Origin: Saussurea involucrata | Taxonomy: Eukaryota; Streptophyta; Magnoliopsida; Asterales; Asteraceae | Direction of reading: 5' to 3' | DNA: 64,000 nucleotides | NCBI GenBank assembly: GCA_033807775.1 | Contig: CM066321.1 | Coordinates: forward strand, 39,780,850 to 39,844,849 | Shown here: positions 34,431 through 44,550 of the stretch, in pieces | Layout: each line of letters begins with the position of its first letter | How positions within the stretch are numbered: the first letter of the stretch is position 1 | Position numbers and translations under genes: made by a program | The notes under the pieces: generated by a model | Databases searched by the model: none | The model's input: only the letters and a program-made list of their open reading frames with translations | Told to the model about the DNA's origin: nothing

Positions 34431-34647
34431 GACCTCAATGGGTCTATTCTGGTTTATGATTTAGAAACGTCTTTGAGCAAAGATTTCTCTTTGATCTTCT
34501 TGCTGCTCTTTACCTGCTTATTCACAAATCCTGCGAGAATCTACGACTCAGTTAGGATTTTCGAGGTCTTAGAGCGCTTATATATAAGGTACGATTTCTT
34601 CGGTTTCTTCAATCTCTTTTAGAGATATCGATGGATATCGATGGTTT

Positions 34648-36532
34648 CTAGAATTTGACATAGCACCGGGTCAATTAATGCCCCAGTTTTGGCGAGTGGT
34701 ACAAGTGATCAAGCGTGTCACTAAAAGTTGGGAGTCTCCCATGAATGTGCGCGACCTCCTTTTGGCTTATCAAGCCAAGAAGGACGTAAGTCATCGCTGT
34801 AGTCTGTGCTCTAGACTTAAAGGTGATCATGCTCTGGTCCTCAAGACTGTTGTAAACGATCACGGGTGGAAGACTCGGTACGCATTTGTGCGTAAGTCGA
34901 CCCTTGACTCTGAGAGTGAGTGAATTAGGGCCAGCTGGAATACATCGGGTGAGCGTCGTACTTTTTTGTCGTCTGCATTTTTTTTAGTTTGTTTTTTAAC
35001 TTGTTTTTTATATGTGTCAACAGCCATAAAGTTCGAGGACGTGAAGCCTTACGCTAATTCCCAAGAAAAGATCGACGCGTTCTTAGAGTTTAGCACTGGG
35101 GAACGGTCGTTTGTCGTACGACAATTGGTGGACGACGGCGAGGATTTAGTATACTTAGAAGAAAATCAGGGGGAGAAACGTGAGGAAGAAGGGGAGTCGA
35201 AAGAAGAAAGAGAGATGACTGGTGAGCGTACCTTCTTATTTCTTTCTGTGTTAATTCGATTCTTCTTCCCTTGATTTTCATAATTTTTATTCTTCCGTGG
35301 TTTCCAGGGGAGTCTCAACCACAAATGCCGCGTGTCTCTGCTAAAAGAGCGGCTGAGCTCGAGCTTGCTTGTAAGGGCAAGGAGCAAAGGCAGAAGCTTA
35401 TGTCCGCTGGTCCAGATGTTCCAAAGAAGACACGGACGGCGATTCCGAGGGAACCATCTTCAGGAGTTCATGACTCGTCTAGAGTCGTTACGCCTGAGAA
35501 GGAGAAGGTCGCATTGCCCAAGAAGTCGTCTTCTGACGCGATCACTGCGACGCCTATTAATTCTACGCCTCCGGTGAAAACAGCGAAGTCCCCGTCAGCC
35601 ATGTCGGATCCTTCGTCGGCCGGCAAGGGCAAGGATCAGGCGACGAGAGGGAAAAAGGTCACGACGGTCAATTTCACATTGTCGTCGGACTTTATGGTCA
35701 GTAGTGTCCTAGACGGGACGAACTTATTTCCTCATCTGGGGAAATATCTGCTCCCTTCTTTCAGGGAGCGTTTCGTGGGATTTCCTATCGAGGAGACGGG
35801 GGCTCATGTCGCCGGACTGGCATTCATGGTATGTCTCTCTTTCAAGACTTAGTTTGTTTTGTCGTTGTTTCGTTGTCATTGTCGTTGTTCGTTGTTCGTT
35901 GTCGTATGTATACTAACAATGTTTGTTTTATGATCATGTAGGCATTCCAAGCTTCCCTGGCTTTGCGGGCTGAGACGATGAAGATAAAGGATCTAACGTC
36001 TGCTACACAAGAGAGGGAGAACGCAGCATTGGATACGGCAAAGGTCGCCGCAGAGCGCGAAGAGGCTCTGTTAAAACGTCTGGATGACGCCCGAAACCAT
36101 TTAGAGGTCGTCGGTCGTGCGAAGGATGATGTCAGTCATCGCCTAGCGTAGTCCTTATCCATGATTCCCAACCAAAGGGAGGAGATAGGGAGGATTAAAG
36201 GATCTTTGGCTGCAGCTACAAAGGAAGCTGAGGATTCCAAATCCAAGGTAGAGGGTCTGGAGAGAGATGTACAAGTTGATAAGGACGAGGGTAAGTCTGT
36301 TTTTTCCATAGCTCGTCTGACTACTAGGGCAGCGATTATGAGGCGACATCTAGCGGGGAAGGACCCTCTTGCTTCGGCGTCGGAAGAGCTCGACATTTAC
36401 TTGAAGGGCATCGGGTCGGTGAGAGACCTTAATTCAGATGATGAGAAGGAGACCGAGGAGGAGGTGGTGGACGGAGGTCTTCAGGGCGGGACCTCAGGCA
36501 AGGATGCGACTGATGCTCGTCTACAAGTTTAG
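34648..36532 (+). pseudogene. T2 antisense accessory gene, Transposase_28 type
   Basis: It has the same four-exon plan as T1 but lacks the N-terminal part of exon 1. The first recognisable residues are EFDIAPGQLMPQFWRVV, then MNVRDLLLAYQAK and NDHGWKTRYAFV. Predicted GT-AG introns are about 34948-35023, 35221-35307 and 35829-35940. Exon 2 is acidic and exon 3 Lys/Ser-rich (PSSGVHDSSRVVTPEK, VNFTLSSDF, LFPHLGKYLL). Exon 4 is a coiled coil ending DARLQV. Stops: TGA at about 34921 (Trp in T1) and TAG at about 36149 (Glu in T1). A 193-residue stretch over exon 3 is open. Not functional as it stands; role unknown. Confidence 0.8.
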
Positions 36533-37334
36533 AAAATTTTGTTTTTATTGATCGACCGTTGTAATTGACAGTTTATTCGATGAATGAAATTCAGACTTCT
36601 GTTTGAACTTTCGGTTTATATATTTGGCAAACAAACATCACATCGACTGTTAAATTCATAAAGTATAAGGAATCATGCGACTTTAAGCATCATTGCAACA
36701 CAATAACTGGAACATAAGCCATAAGACTTTTAAATCGTGTATATAATCATAAGCTTATCCGATTAAAGCATACATTCAGAGTATGAAATTTTTCTAAGTC
36801 AAAAGACTTAGATCATGAGATCGTTAGACTTTGCGATCGTACGACTGTGTCGTGCGATGAATTTGAATTGTGTGTCCCTGTAGAAGGATGATCAAGTCAT
36901 AGACCTGATCGTTCATGTCGTGCGACCTTGCGAAACTAGAGTCGTTTGATTATTGTCGTGCGATTCTGCGGAATAAACAATGTCAGAGGTTGGTCGTTGG
37001 CTAACCAACGACCCTTCGATGCTTAAGTCAGTAATCGTCATTGTGAAAAAAATCATATGAAAGAAGAAAAAGAAATTAGGAAACGTACCTTCTTAGATTC
37101 CTCTTTAATTAATGGAGTATTTGCCCCCCGTCATTTATTATCCTATTCTTTCTAGGAGAGGATAGGTTTTGAATGACGGATCGACGCAGAGGACTTGGGA
37201 AATACCATCTAGGTGTGCATTGACTGTGTTTTCGCGCGACAGGGCCATGTGGTCGTTTTATTCCTGTAAACAAGGCATAGGTTTGTTTCTAAGGATAGAA
37301 GGACGAACCTGTCGTGCCGCATCTGCTAAGCGAT
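36533..37334. other. T2 spacer and filler in place of pol
   Basis: Up to about 37080 it matches the T1 spacer and includes the hairpin. From about 37095 to 37330 it is filler unlike T1 but partly shared with T3 (inverted match near 31560-31610). The ORF at 37169-37396 shows no known motif and is treated as chance. Confidence 0.55.
36992..37013. other. Conserved hairpin, T2 copy
   Basis: Arms GGTCGTTGG and CCAACGACC around loop CTAA. Confidence 0.8.
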
Positions 37335-39617
37335 TTACTTTTGCGGTTTCAGAGTGGATTTATAGCAGTCACGAGCGACTTTTGGCGCACTCTTGATTTC
37401 CTGGATTACCCACGGCGTAGGGAACTTTAGGGTCTGATGATACGTCGAGGGAACGACCTTCATCTCTTGGATCCATGGTTGGCCTAAGATGATGTTATAG
37501 GCCAACGCACAGTCGATGCCGCTGAACTTGGTCTACTTGTTGATTACTCCGGCATAGACGGGCAAGATGATATCTCCACAGGTGCTCGTTGCTTCTCCAT
37601 TGAAACCGACCAAAGTCGTCGAACGTCGAGTGATTTCAGAACAATCGATTCCCATGGCCTTGATGGTGTTAAGAAAGATGACATTTGCTGAACTGCCCCC
37701 ATCGACCAAGACTCGTCGAGTTAAACAATTACCAACCGTGAGTTGAATGATTAACCCGTCGTGGTGCTTCTGGTACGAATCGCCGAGGTCGTCTTGGTCG
37801 AATACGATTTTCATAGCTTCCAATTCCAAATCTACTTTAGGCCTTGATGAACGCGGGATAGGCCGATCGTCAGGCGCTTGACTGGCGTGACGTTTGGCTG
37901 CGGAATACGTCAGACCACATACGTCGGAACCACCAGTGATGCAATTGATGACTTTCGCGTGCTCGAGGGTTGACGGTCGAACGTCGTTAGCTAGGGTAAC
38001 GTCGTCGTCGATGATGTCTTTTAAATTGCCATTCGGGACGTGATACGCCAGCTCCTTTTTGAGAGCTATGCAATCATCTGTCGAGTGACCATGGTCGACG
38101 TGAAAGTCGCACCACTTAGATTTATCTTTTTTAGCGTCGTCCTGATCGGATTTCTTTGGCCATCGAATAGTCGCCTGGGCGGTTTTCAGAGCTTCGACCA
38201 AATCTTTAATGGACCCTTTGAATCCATAAGAGGATATCTTAGGGTACTGAGGAAATTTGGTTGTGGTCTTAGCCTTTGCTTTTGTCTTGAATCGGATGTT
38301 CGAGATCTGGCGCGCGGGCTCTATTTTGGAAATCGCTTTCGTCTTGAACTCTGGCTTCTTTACGCCTAACGACCTCTTGTCGTCGGTATGCTTGCGACGA
38401 AAGGCAGCGTCGTCCTCTACTCTCATATACACTAGGGTTCGAGCTCGGACGTCTTCGAAATTCTCCGAAAGATACTTAGTCAGGTCAGTGTATAAACCTG
38501 AACTATCGTCCAGACCGCGCTTATAGGCTTTAATTGCAGTCTTGACATCCCAGTTGCGAATGCTGATCATCTCCGCATTGAATCGATTGAAATAACTGCG
38601 GATAGACTCGCTGGTCTTCTGCACGACGTAATATAGGTCACTGGTCTGCTTCTCCATCTTGCGACTACTGGCGAATTGCTGGGAGAATTGATTGACCAAT
38701 TCAGCGAACGACCCGATGGACTTGGGTTTGTGATTGATCAACCATTGGAGAGCAGGACCACTGAGAGTTGCACTGAAGCTTTTGCATATACAGACTTCCT
38801 GATACATGTGTGGGATTGAGATCGTCCACATGAGCTGCTTATACTGCGCGGCGTGCTCTGTCGGATCGGGCACTCCTGAATACTTGGGCGTGAAGGCGGG
38901 GACATTGTACTTCTTCGGGACCTCGACAGTCGCGATCTCATCGACGAAGGGTGACGCCTGAAATACTGATCGGGGCTCGACGTCGACGGGCACGGCTGCC
39001 CCAGGCAGCTTGGCGAGCAAAGATAGGACGCGCTCGTTCTGATCTTCCAATATTTTCAATCGCTGGGCGACGGGGTCATTGGGGTCAAGATTTGCCCTTG
39101 CTTGCGGATTGATTCTTGAACTGGTGCCATTGACATGCGACGAGCCATTGGCATCTCCGTTGAAAGGAACAAAATACGGATGTGACCCATTATGAAACGG
39201 CTGCGACCCATTCTGAAACGGCTGCGACCCATTCTGAAATGGCTGCGAGCCATTCTGCATGGGTGGTGGCCTTATGTGCTGAGGAGGAACAGTCCCGAAC
39301 TGGGGATTTGGATTGAACGGTCCCGACTGATGGTTCTGAATGGACGGACCTGGATGCTGATTCTGAGCGAACGGACCTGATCCTGGGCCTGGATTATGCG
39401 CGAATGGTCGAGGACCATTCTGACCGAACGATCCTTGGCCTGGATTCTGAATGAATGGCCTAGGACCATTCTGAGGTCCAAAGGGATTCCTTAACCGTGC
39501 AATCTCCTCAGCTGCTCTGCGACTTTGCTCTGCCATGGCGTTGATTTGATTTCGAGCGACTTCAAGCTCCTGGTACATCTGGCCAATGACATGCTGCTGA
39601 TCTCCAGGGGCTGCCAT
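37335..39617 (-). pseudogene. gag: T2 gag-protease with one late stop
   Basis: Homologous over its whole length to T1 gag-protease. It has an N-terminal helix (QQHVIGQMYQELEVARNQINAM), four NGSQPFQ-type repeats, the gag domain (PKYSGVPDPTEHAAQYK, RSYFNRFNAEM), knuckle WCDFHVDHGHSTDDC and protease VLVDGGSSANVIFL. The frame is open from ATG 39617 to a TAG at 37533-37535 (694 aa), just after VYAGVINK. T1 has CAA at the same codon. Reading on, the same frame reaches TAA at 37335-37337 after LKPQK. Gag and the protease active site are upstream of the stop, so a shortened product may still be made. No reverse transcriptase follows. Confidence 0.88.
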
Positions 39618-39698
39618 TTTCCTGCAACAGAGAACATAGAAAACTCCAAGAAACCATTAGCAAGACGCACGTTTGTCGAAGATTTTCTCTAGATGGGG

Positions 39699-39715
39699 TC
39701 CGACGGATGGCGCCA
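39699..39715 (-). promoter_or_regulatory. T2 primer-binding site (one mismatch to T1)
   Basis: TGGCGCCATCCGTCGGA on the minus strand, three bases inside the 5' LTR; T1 and T3 have G where this has C. Confidence 0.8.
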
Positions 39716-39718
39716 AAC

Positions 39719-40342
39719 TGTTAATGCCAAAAATCGCACCAAAGGGACAACTTAAGGTCGATGTGGACTTTAACAACTAAAGAAAGGAATCGTTCGACAA
39801 AGGCGTGCAACAAAGACAAAAATGTAAATGAGATAAAGGATTTGATGACACGGGAAAAACCTTTACGAGGAAAAAACCTGCGGACGACAGTGGATATCGT
39901 CGCTGCACTATGGTCGCCAATCAGGGGCAATGTCCTTCGTGTTCCGGGTGTCGATCGAACAGAGATTACAATACAAATGAAGGAAAGACTTCGAAATGTA
40001 AAGTACAAGTGTTTGGAATGTAAAACAAGTGTGCGTCGTGTGTTTAAACTGTGTGTCGAGTGCTGATGTCGTGCGTCGAGAGCGATCTTCTATGAATGAT
40101 CTCTTTGCTTCGAATGAATATTCTTCGAGTGTTTGCGTTTGCTTCTGTTGTTCGATGCTCTTGTTCTTTCTCTCTCTCTCTGTGTTATTCGATGTTGATC
40201 AGATGTCTTGAACTGATGATTGAGCTGGGATTTTATAGTCTTCGGATGACTTTAATTGAATCATTAAGATCTTTGATAATTGTTGTAACGGTCGTCGTCT
40301 TCAGTGTGAGTTTAGATGCTCATAACTGATTTTGTCGGTTAT
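39719..40342 (-). repeat. T2 5' LTR, left part
   Basis: Runs from TGTTAATGCC to the C2 insertion point. The last five bases, GTTAT, are the target duplication. Confidence 0.93.
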
Positions 40343-41097
40343 TGTCAGGATCGAATCTTAACAAGATAATTAACACTTAGAACTCAGAATTAAAGAATCT
40401 GCGGAAAAGAACTTTAATTCTCACAATCAAGAACAATGTAACAGAAAATTCACCACTTTGTGTATTCACTAAATCGACTCACAAGATTACAACCAAACCT
40501 CAATCTTGTTGAACAGGCTCAACAAGACGACTTCTACTTCTCTAGAAATAGGGTTCTTAAACCTTGAGGTTAATTCTCTCTAAAACACAGTCGAATTCTT
40601 TTTCACACGTATATTCACTCGTCTCTCATGTATGTATGTTCTAATAGCTATCTATCAACAAATATATATACAGTATAATTACAAGATAACTATCAAAAAG
40701 TAACTTGATCTTCTAAATCTTCGTTAAACATATCTTGATCAATTCCTTCTTTGTCTCCAAAAGTATCGCATACCAACCTTAACGAACTCAGCAGTATTAA
40801 CCTTCATTCTTCATGAGCAGTATTAAGTCACCAGCAGTACTAACAGATATTCGATATGCACCAGCAGTACTAACCTTGACTTGCAGTAGTAACTTTGACA
40901 CGCAGTACTAACCTCACATAAGCAGTATTAATAATGTTCCAGCAGTAGTAATATACTAGCGTCATTAACTTTGTTCAGCAGTATTAACTTTGTTCTGGGA
41001 GCACTAACATTGAACTAGCAGTACTAACCTTGAACTGGCAGTAGTAATGTTGTTCTGGCAGTACTAACCATACTTAGCATATCTTCAGTTCCCAACA
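40343..41097 (-). repeat. C2 LTR 1 (755 bp)
   Basis: Minus-strand start is TGTTGGGAACTG and end CGATCCTGACA. U3 (about 41075-40790) carries about 14 degenerate GCAGTANTAAC motifs at ~20-bp spacing. A TATATATAT run at 40662-40670 serves as TATA box. It is 19 bp shorter than LTR 2 and 3 through loss of one motif. Confidence 0.93.
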
Positions 41098-41115
41098 ATC
41101 TCCCCCTAACTTGAC
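41098..41115 (-). promoter_or_regulatory. C2 polypurine tract, body A
   Basis: Minus-strand AAGTTAGGGGGAGAT directly abuts the LTR start. Identical tracts lie at 48172 and 55261. Confidence 0.88.
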
Positions 41116-41160
41116 TTTTCAGGATGAGAAGTTAAGTTCTTCAGATGATGCTTCCAAAAC

Positions 41161-43803
41161 CTAGTCATTAACACATAAGCTTGGATCCAATCCCAGACTT
41201 TGATTGAGAATCCTTTTTACAAGGTATCTTGCCATTTTAGAGTCTTTGTCACTCACCAACTTAGCATGCAGCATTCCTTTCAACTTTTTCATGCTGTGCT
41301 TGTATACAACATCCACCAAATAATATTCATGAAATGTATTGTCAAGAGAGATGACATACACTCCACAATTCTCAATGAGCATCCAGTTGGTAATGACTTG
41401 AAAATTCCTTGCCATCAAATGCTGAACTGCTTCTGGTTTGAACATTAAGCACAAGTATTCAAGAACCATCTTTGTGATAGACATACCTTGCTCTGTCAGC
41501 ATGTTTCCATATAGCCTCATTCCCACCTTGAACATCTCTTCCAGGTCAGATCTAGAGCATGTTCTGATAAGTTTTCCCCAAGTAGGACAAACTTCAAACT
41601 TTCCATCTGCCCTTTTGATTCTGATGAACTCCTTTCTTCCATCTTTCAATGTGTCCCAGAAGATGATTTCAGGAGCCATAGAAGATATTGGTTCAACTTG
41701 GATTGGATTAGTATCAACCACAGTTATATACACATCACATTGAGCATTTGATTGTGATGGTACATTGCTTGGTTGACCTGACGAAGTTGCCACTTCTTCT
41801 TCAGCAACTTTTGGATCAGATTTCTCTTTTACTGCTTCCTCCTGGGCTTCTTCTACAGTTGGATCCACCCTTGGCTTCTTTACATCTTTCTTGTTTGAAG
41901 CTGTGGACTTTGTTCGTTCCCTTTTGGTTGACACCATCTTTGTTCTTTTAAAAGTTTTAACAGCTTCAGGAGTGGTTTCAGCTGTTTCTGGTTTGAGGCT
42001 CTCAGCAGCACTAACAGTTTCTGCTGCCTTTTGTTTTTCAGCAGCATTATCTGTTTCTACTTCTTTTGCAACCTCAGCAGCAGTAACCGTTTCTGCTGCT
42101 GGTTCTGTTTCTGCTTCTTTTGCAACCTCAGCAGCAGTAACCGTTTCTGCTGCTGGTTCTGTTTCTGCTTCCTTTGTAAGATCAGCAGCAGTAATGGTTT
42201 CTGCTGTTGTTTCTGTTTCTGCTTCCTTTGTAATATCAGCAGCCTCCTCAGTCTCCCCCTCAACCTTATACTCCCCCTCAATGTTTGCATCCTCCATGTT
42301 TAGATCTGAGTCTGACTCCCCCTTTTTGGAAGCATCATTGGTAGGGTTTCTTCTCCTAAGGACAAACTGAGCTCTCTTCTTTCTGTGCATCAACTTAGTG
42401 ATCATCTTCCTTTGCTTCTCAAGCTGTGAGTTTTGATAGAGGACCACTTTCTTGAGTTCATCAATTTCCTTTTTCTGATCCATGACCTCAATGTTGATAT
42501 TGGCAATAGTTTCCATCAATTCCTCGTACGTATATCTATCCTCACCCTGTTTAGGAGTTTTTACCTCCCTTAAAGGATCATTGGAAGTTTTAGCAGGTGT
42601 CTCTTGCCTAGCAAAAGCACTACCTACCCCCTTGGTTTCTTGGCACCTGGGACCTCTGGATGATTTCTCACCTTAAGTTGCCGTGAGGAAGGGCTTAGTT
42701 ATTTTACCACTGGCCTTCTCTTTGCTAGCAGAAGTAGTGGCAGCCTTGCTACTCACATGCTCAACCTTCTCCTTAGTGAGCACCTTCTTGGGGTTGGGAG
42801 ACACCCCTGTGGTTTCCCTTTCGATATTCTCCATTGGAGAATGCTCCAACAGAGGGCTTAAACGCTTCGGGCTCTTAGGAGATACAGCAAGGGAAGGAAC
42901 CTTGTGTACCTTTCTTCTTTCAAACCTTTTGGTTATTGTGGGAGTGGGTCGTTCAAGAATGGACTGAGGGATTTCTTTTGTGATGGAAGGTTGGGATTGG
43001 TCATCAGCGGGTGTGTCTAATGAGGGCCTTGACCCTGATGCCATACCTTCAGGTGTGTGGGACACAACCATCATTGTAGAGAACAATGGTGTGTCAACTC
43101 CTTCCGAGTCCCTAGGAAGTCTTTTCATATTTGAAAAAACCTTCCCTTTAGGGGATTTTGGCACATATACCTCATCAAATTGAGGCATATCCATCAATTC
43201 CTTGGTAATTACTTCCTGAACAAACCTTGGATACATATAGAAACACTTTTTGGATTCCAGGTTTGCCACAAGATCATTGAAAATCATTTGAGAAAAATTA
43301 AACTTCCTGTTAGTGGCTAAGCAGACTAGAGCATAAGCAATAGTACTGCTGAATTCACTCCATCCAGTAGTTTTCCTTGAAATACAATGCATTAGGGTAT
43401 GAACAAAGAATCTCCATTGAGTAAAAAACTTTGACTTGTAGAATTTAAAAACTCCAATGGGACCTTCATACCCCATTCTTTGTAAAGTTGAGAAGAGTTC
43501 TTCATTGGGAATAGAAGATATACCTGAGGCATCATCTAGTCGAAGAGTGATGCGAATGAGTTCTTCTGAAACTTTCAAGGGTTTGTCACATACCCTTGTT
43601 TGAATGACTTTATGCCCATCTTCGGATTCTACGGTGGCATTGGCCCAGAATTGCGTCTGATGCTCGATGTATATTGTTGGATTCACCGTTAGGGCATACG
43701 AAATATGAGTGGACTTGAGAAAATCCACAATTTCATGAAATCCTTCGGCCTACTTCGGCTTCTGAAGCATTGCAATCTCATTATGCTCGTCGACAAACTC
43801 CAT
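41161..43803 (-). pseudogene. C2 body A accessory ORF (two stops)
   Basis: Same protein as the intact 880-aa copy in body B. It starts at ATG 43801-43803 but is interrupted by TAG at 43750-43752 and TAA at 42673-42675; body B has CAG at both. The open pieces are 43728-42673 and 42519-41161 in one frame. Both stops can be explained by C-to-T change at CAG sites, with a second change on the opposite strand for the TAA. Domain content is described under body B. Confidence 0.9.
42066..42240 (-). repeat. Tandem repeat inside C2 accessory ORF, body A
   Basis: About three and a half units of ~54 bp encode AAETVTAAEVAKEAETEP-like repeats. They contain GCAGCAGTAACCG words resembling the C2 family motif. 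Body B has the same array at about 49140-49315. Confidence 0.8.
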
Positions 43804-43926
43804 AATCGTTGTGCTTCCTGAGGATTTGTAAAGAAAACACAGAGATTCTAGGGAGAAGGGGTTAGAACGAGAGAGAGAAGAAGTTAATGCGAAGAGTCGT
43901 TATGAACTTTGGCGGGCAAACAGGGG

Positions 43927-43934
43927 TATTTATA
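43927..43934 (-). promoter_or_regulatory. Internal TATA box for C2 accessory ORF, body A
   Basis: TATAAATA on the minus strand, 123 bp before the ATG at 43803, with a CT-rich leader (TTCTCTCTCTCG) between. Body B has it at 51001-51008. The motif array lies directly upstream, mirroring the order in the LTR. Confidence 0.6.
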
Positions 43935-43959
43935 GCAGTATTTGCCCTAGATTTTCAAA

Positions 43960-44312
43960 AGCAGTATTAACGACATAAGCAGTATTAACGACTGAGCAGT
44001 ATTAACTACACAAGCAGTATTTACTGCTAAGCAGTATTAACTACTGAGCAGTATTAACTACACAAGCAGTATTAACTACTCATTGGCAGTATTAACTGTG
44101 CACTAGCAGTATTAACTACTGAGCAGTATTAACTGTGCACTAGCAGTATTAACTACTGAGCAGTATTAACTGCAAAGCAGTATTAACTACACATTGGCAG
44201 TAGAAAATATGTACTAGCAGTAGAAACTCTGCACTAGCAGTAGTAACTCTGCACTAGCAGTAGTAACTCTGCATTAGCAGTAGTAACTCTGCACTAGCAG
44301 TAGTAACTATAC
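43960..44312 (-). repeat. GCAGTANTAAC minisatellite upstream of accessory ORF, body A
   Basis: About 20 imperfect units of 15-20 bp: first GCAGTATTAAC, then GCAGTAGAAAC and GCAGTAGTAAC variants toward the right. It occupies the place where integrase and reverse transcriptase should be, between the protease start and the internal TATA box. Body B has a matching array at about 51033-51385 with one unit difference in the middle. Confidence 0.92.
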
Positions 44313-44550
44313 TTGCACTTTGCACCATTTGTCAAATCCTTAAATGTCATCTTACCTTCTTACACATCACCTTTACCACTTATCTTACCTCCTGCAAGAT
44401 TATTCCCAAAAGCAACATGTCCTCCATCAATTCTTTTGAAATTCTTGAGGCAGGACATGTTACCTGTCATGTGCCTGGAGCAACCACTATCAACATGCCA
44501 GATGCTCTTCCCCTTGAGCTGGTGGTTGCCCTGCACATCTGATAAATCAA
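44313..44550 (-). pseudogene. C2 body A protease start, rest of pol deleted
   Basis: After the gag stop, minus-strand sequence reads through a copia protease segment with the active-site motif HVDSGCSRHMTG (near 44470), then NMSCLKNFKR and a GGHVAFGNN-like stretch. It stops at TAA near 44354 and runs into the minisatellite. The rest of protease, integrase, reverse transcriptase and RNase H are missing. Body B has the same remnant at about 51385-51621. Confidence 0.8.

Noticed and set aside
37169..37396. 75-aa ORF in the T2 spacer
   Set aside because: No homologous frame in T1 or T3, no motif, and it lies in non-coding filler.
41891..42370. Plus-strand 159-aa Ala/Ser/Val-rich ORF (and 48965-49444)
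   Set aside because: Antisense shadow of the Ala/Glu/Thr repeat in the C2 accessory ORF; no independent signal.
43960..44312. CRISPR-like array of short repeats with spacers
   Set aside because: Units are 15-20 bp with 3-8 bp gaps and drift in sequence. The context is a eukaryotic retrotransposon. It is a minisatellite.
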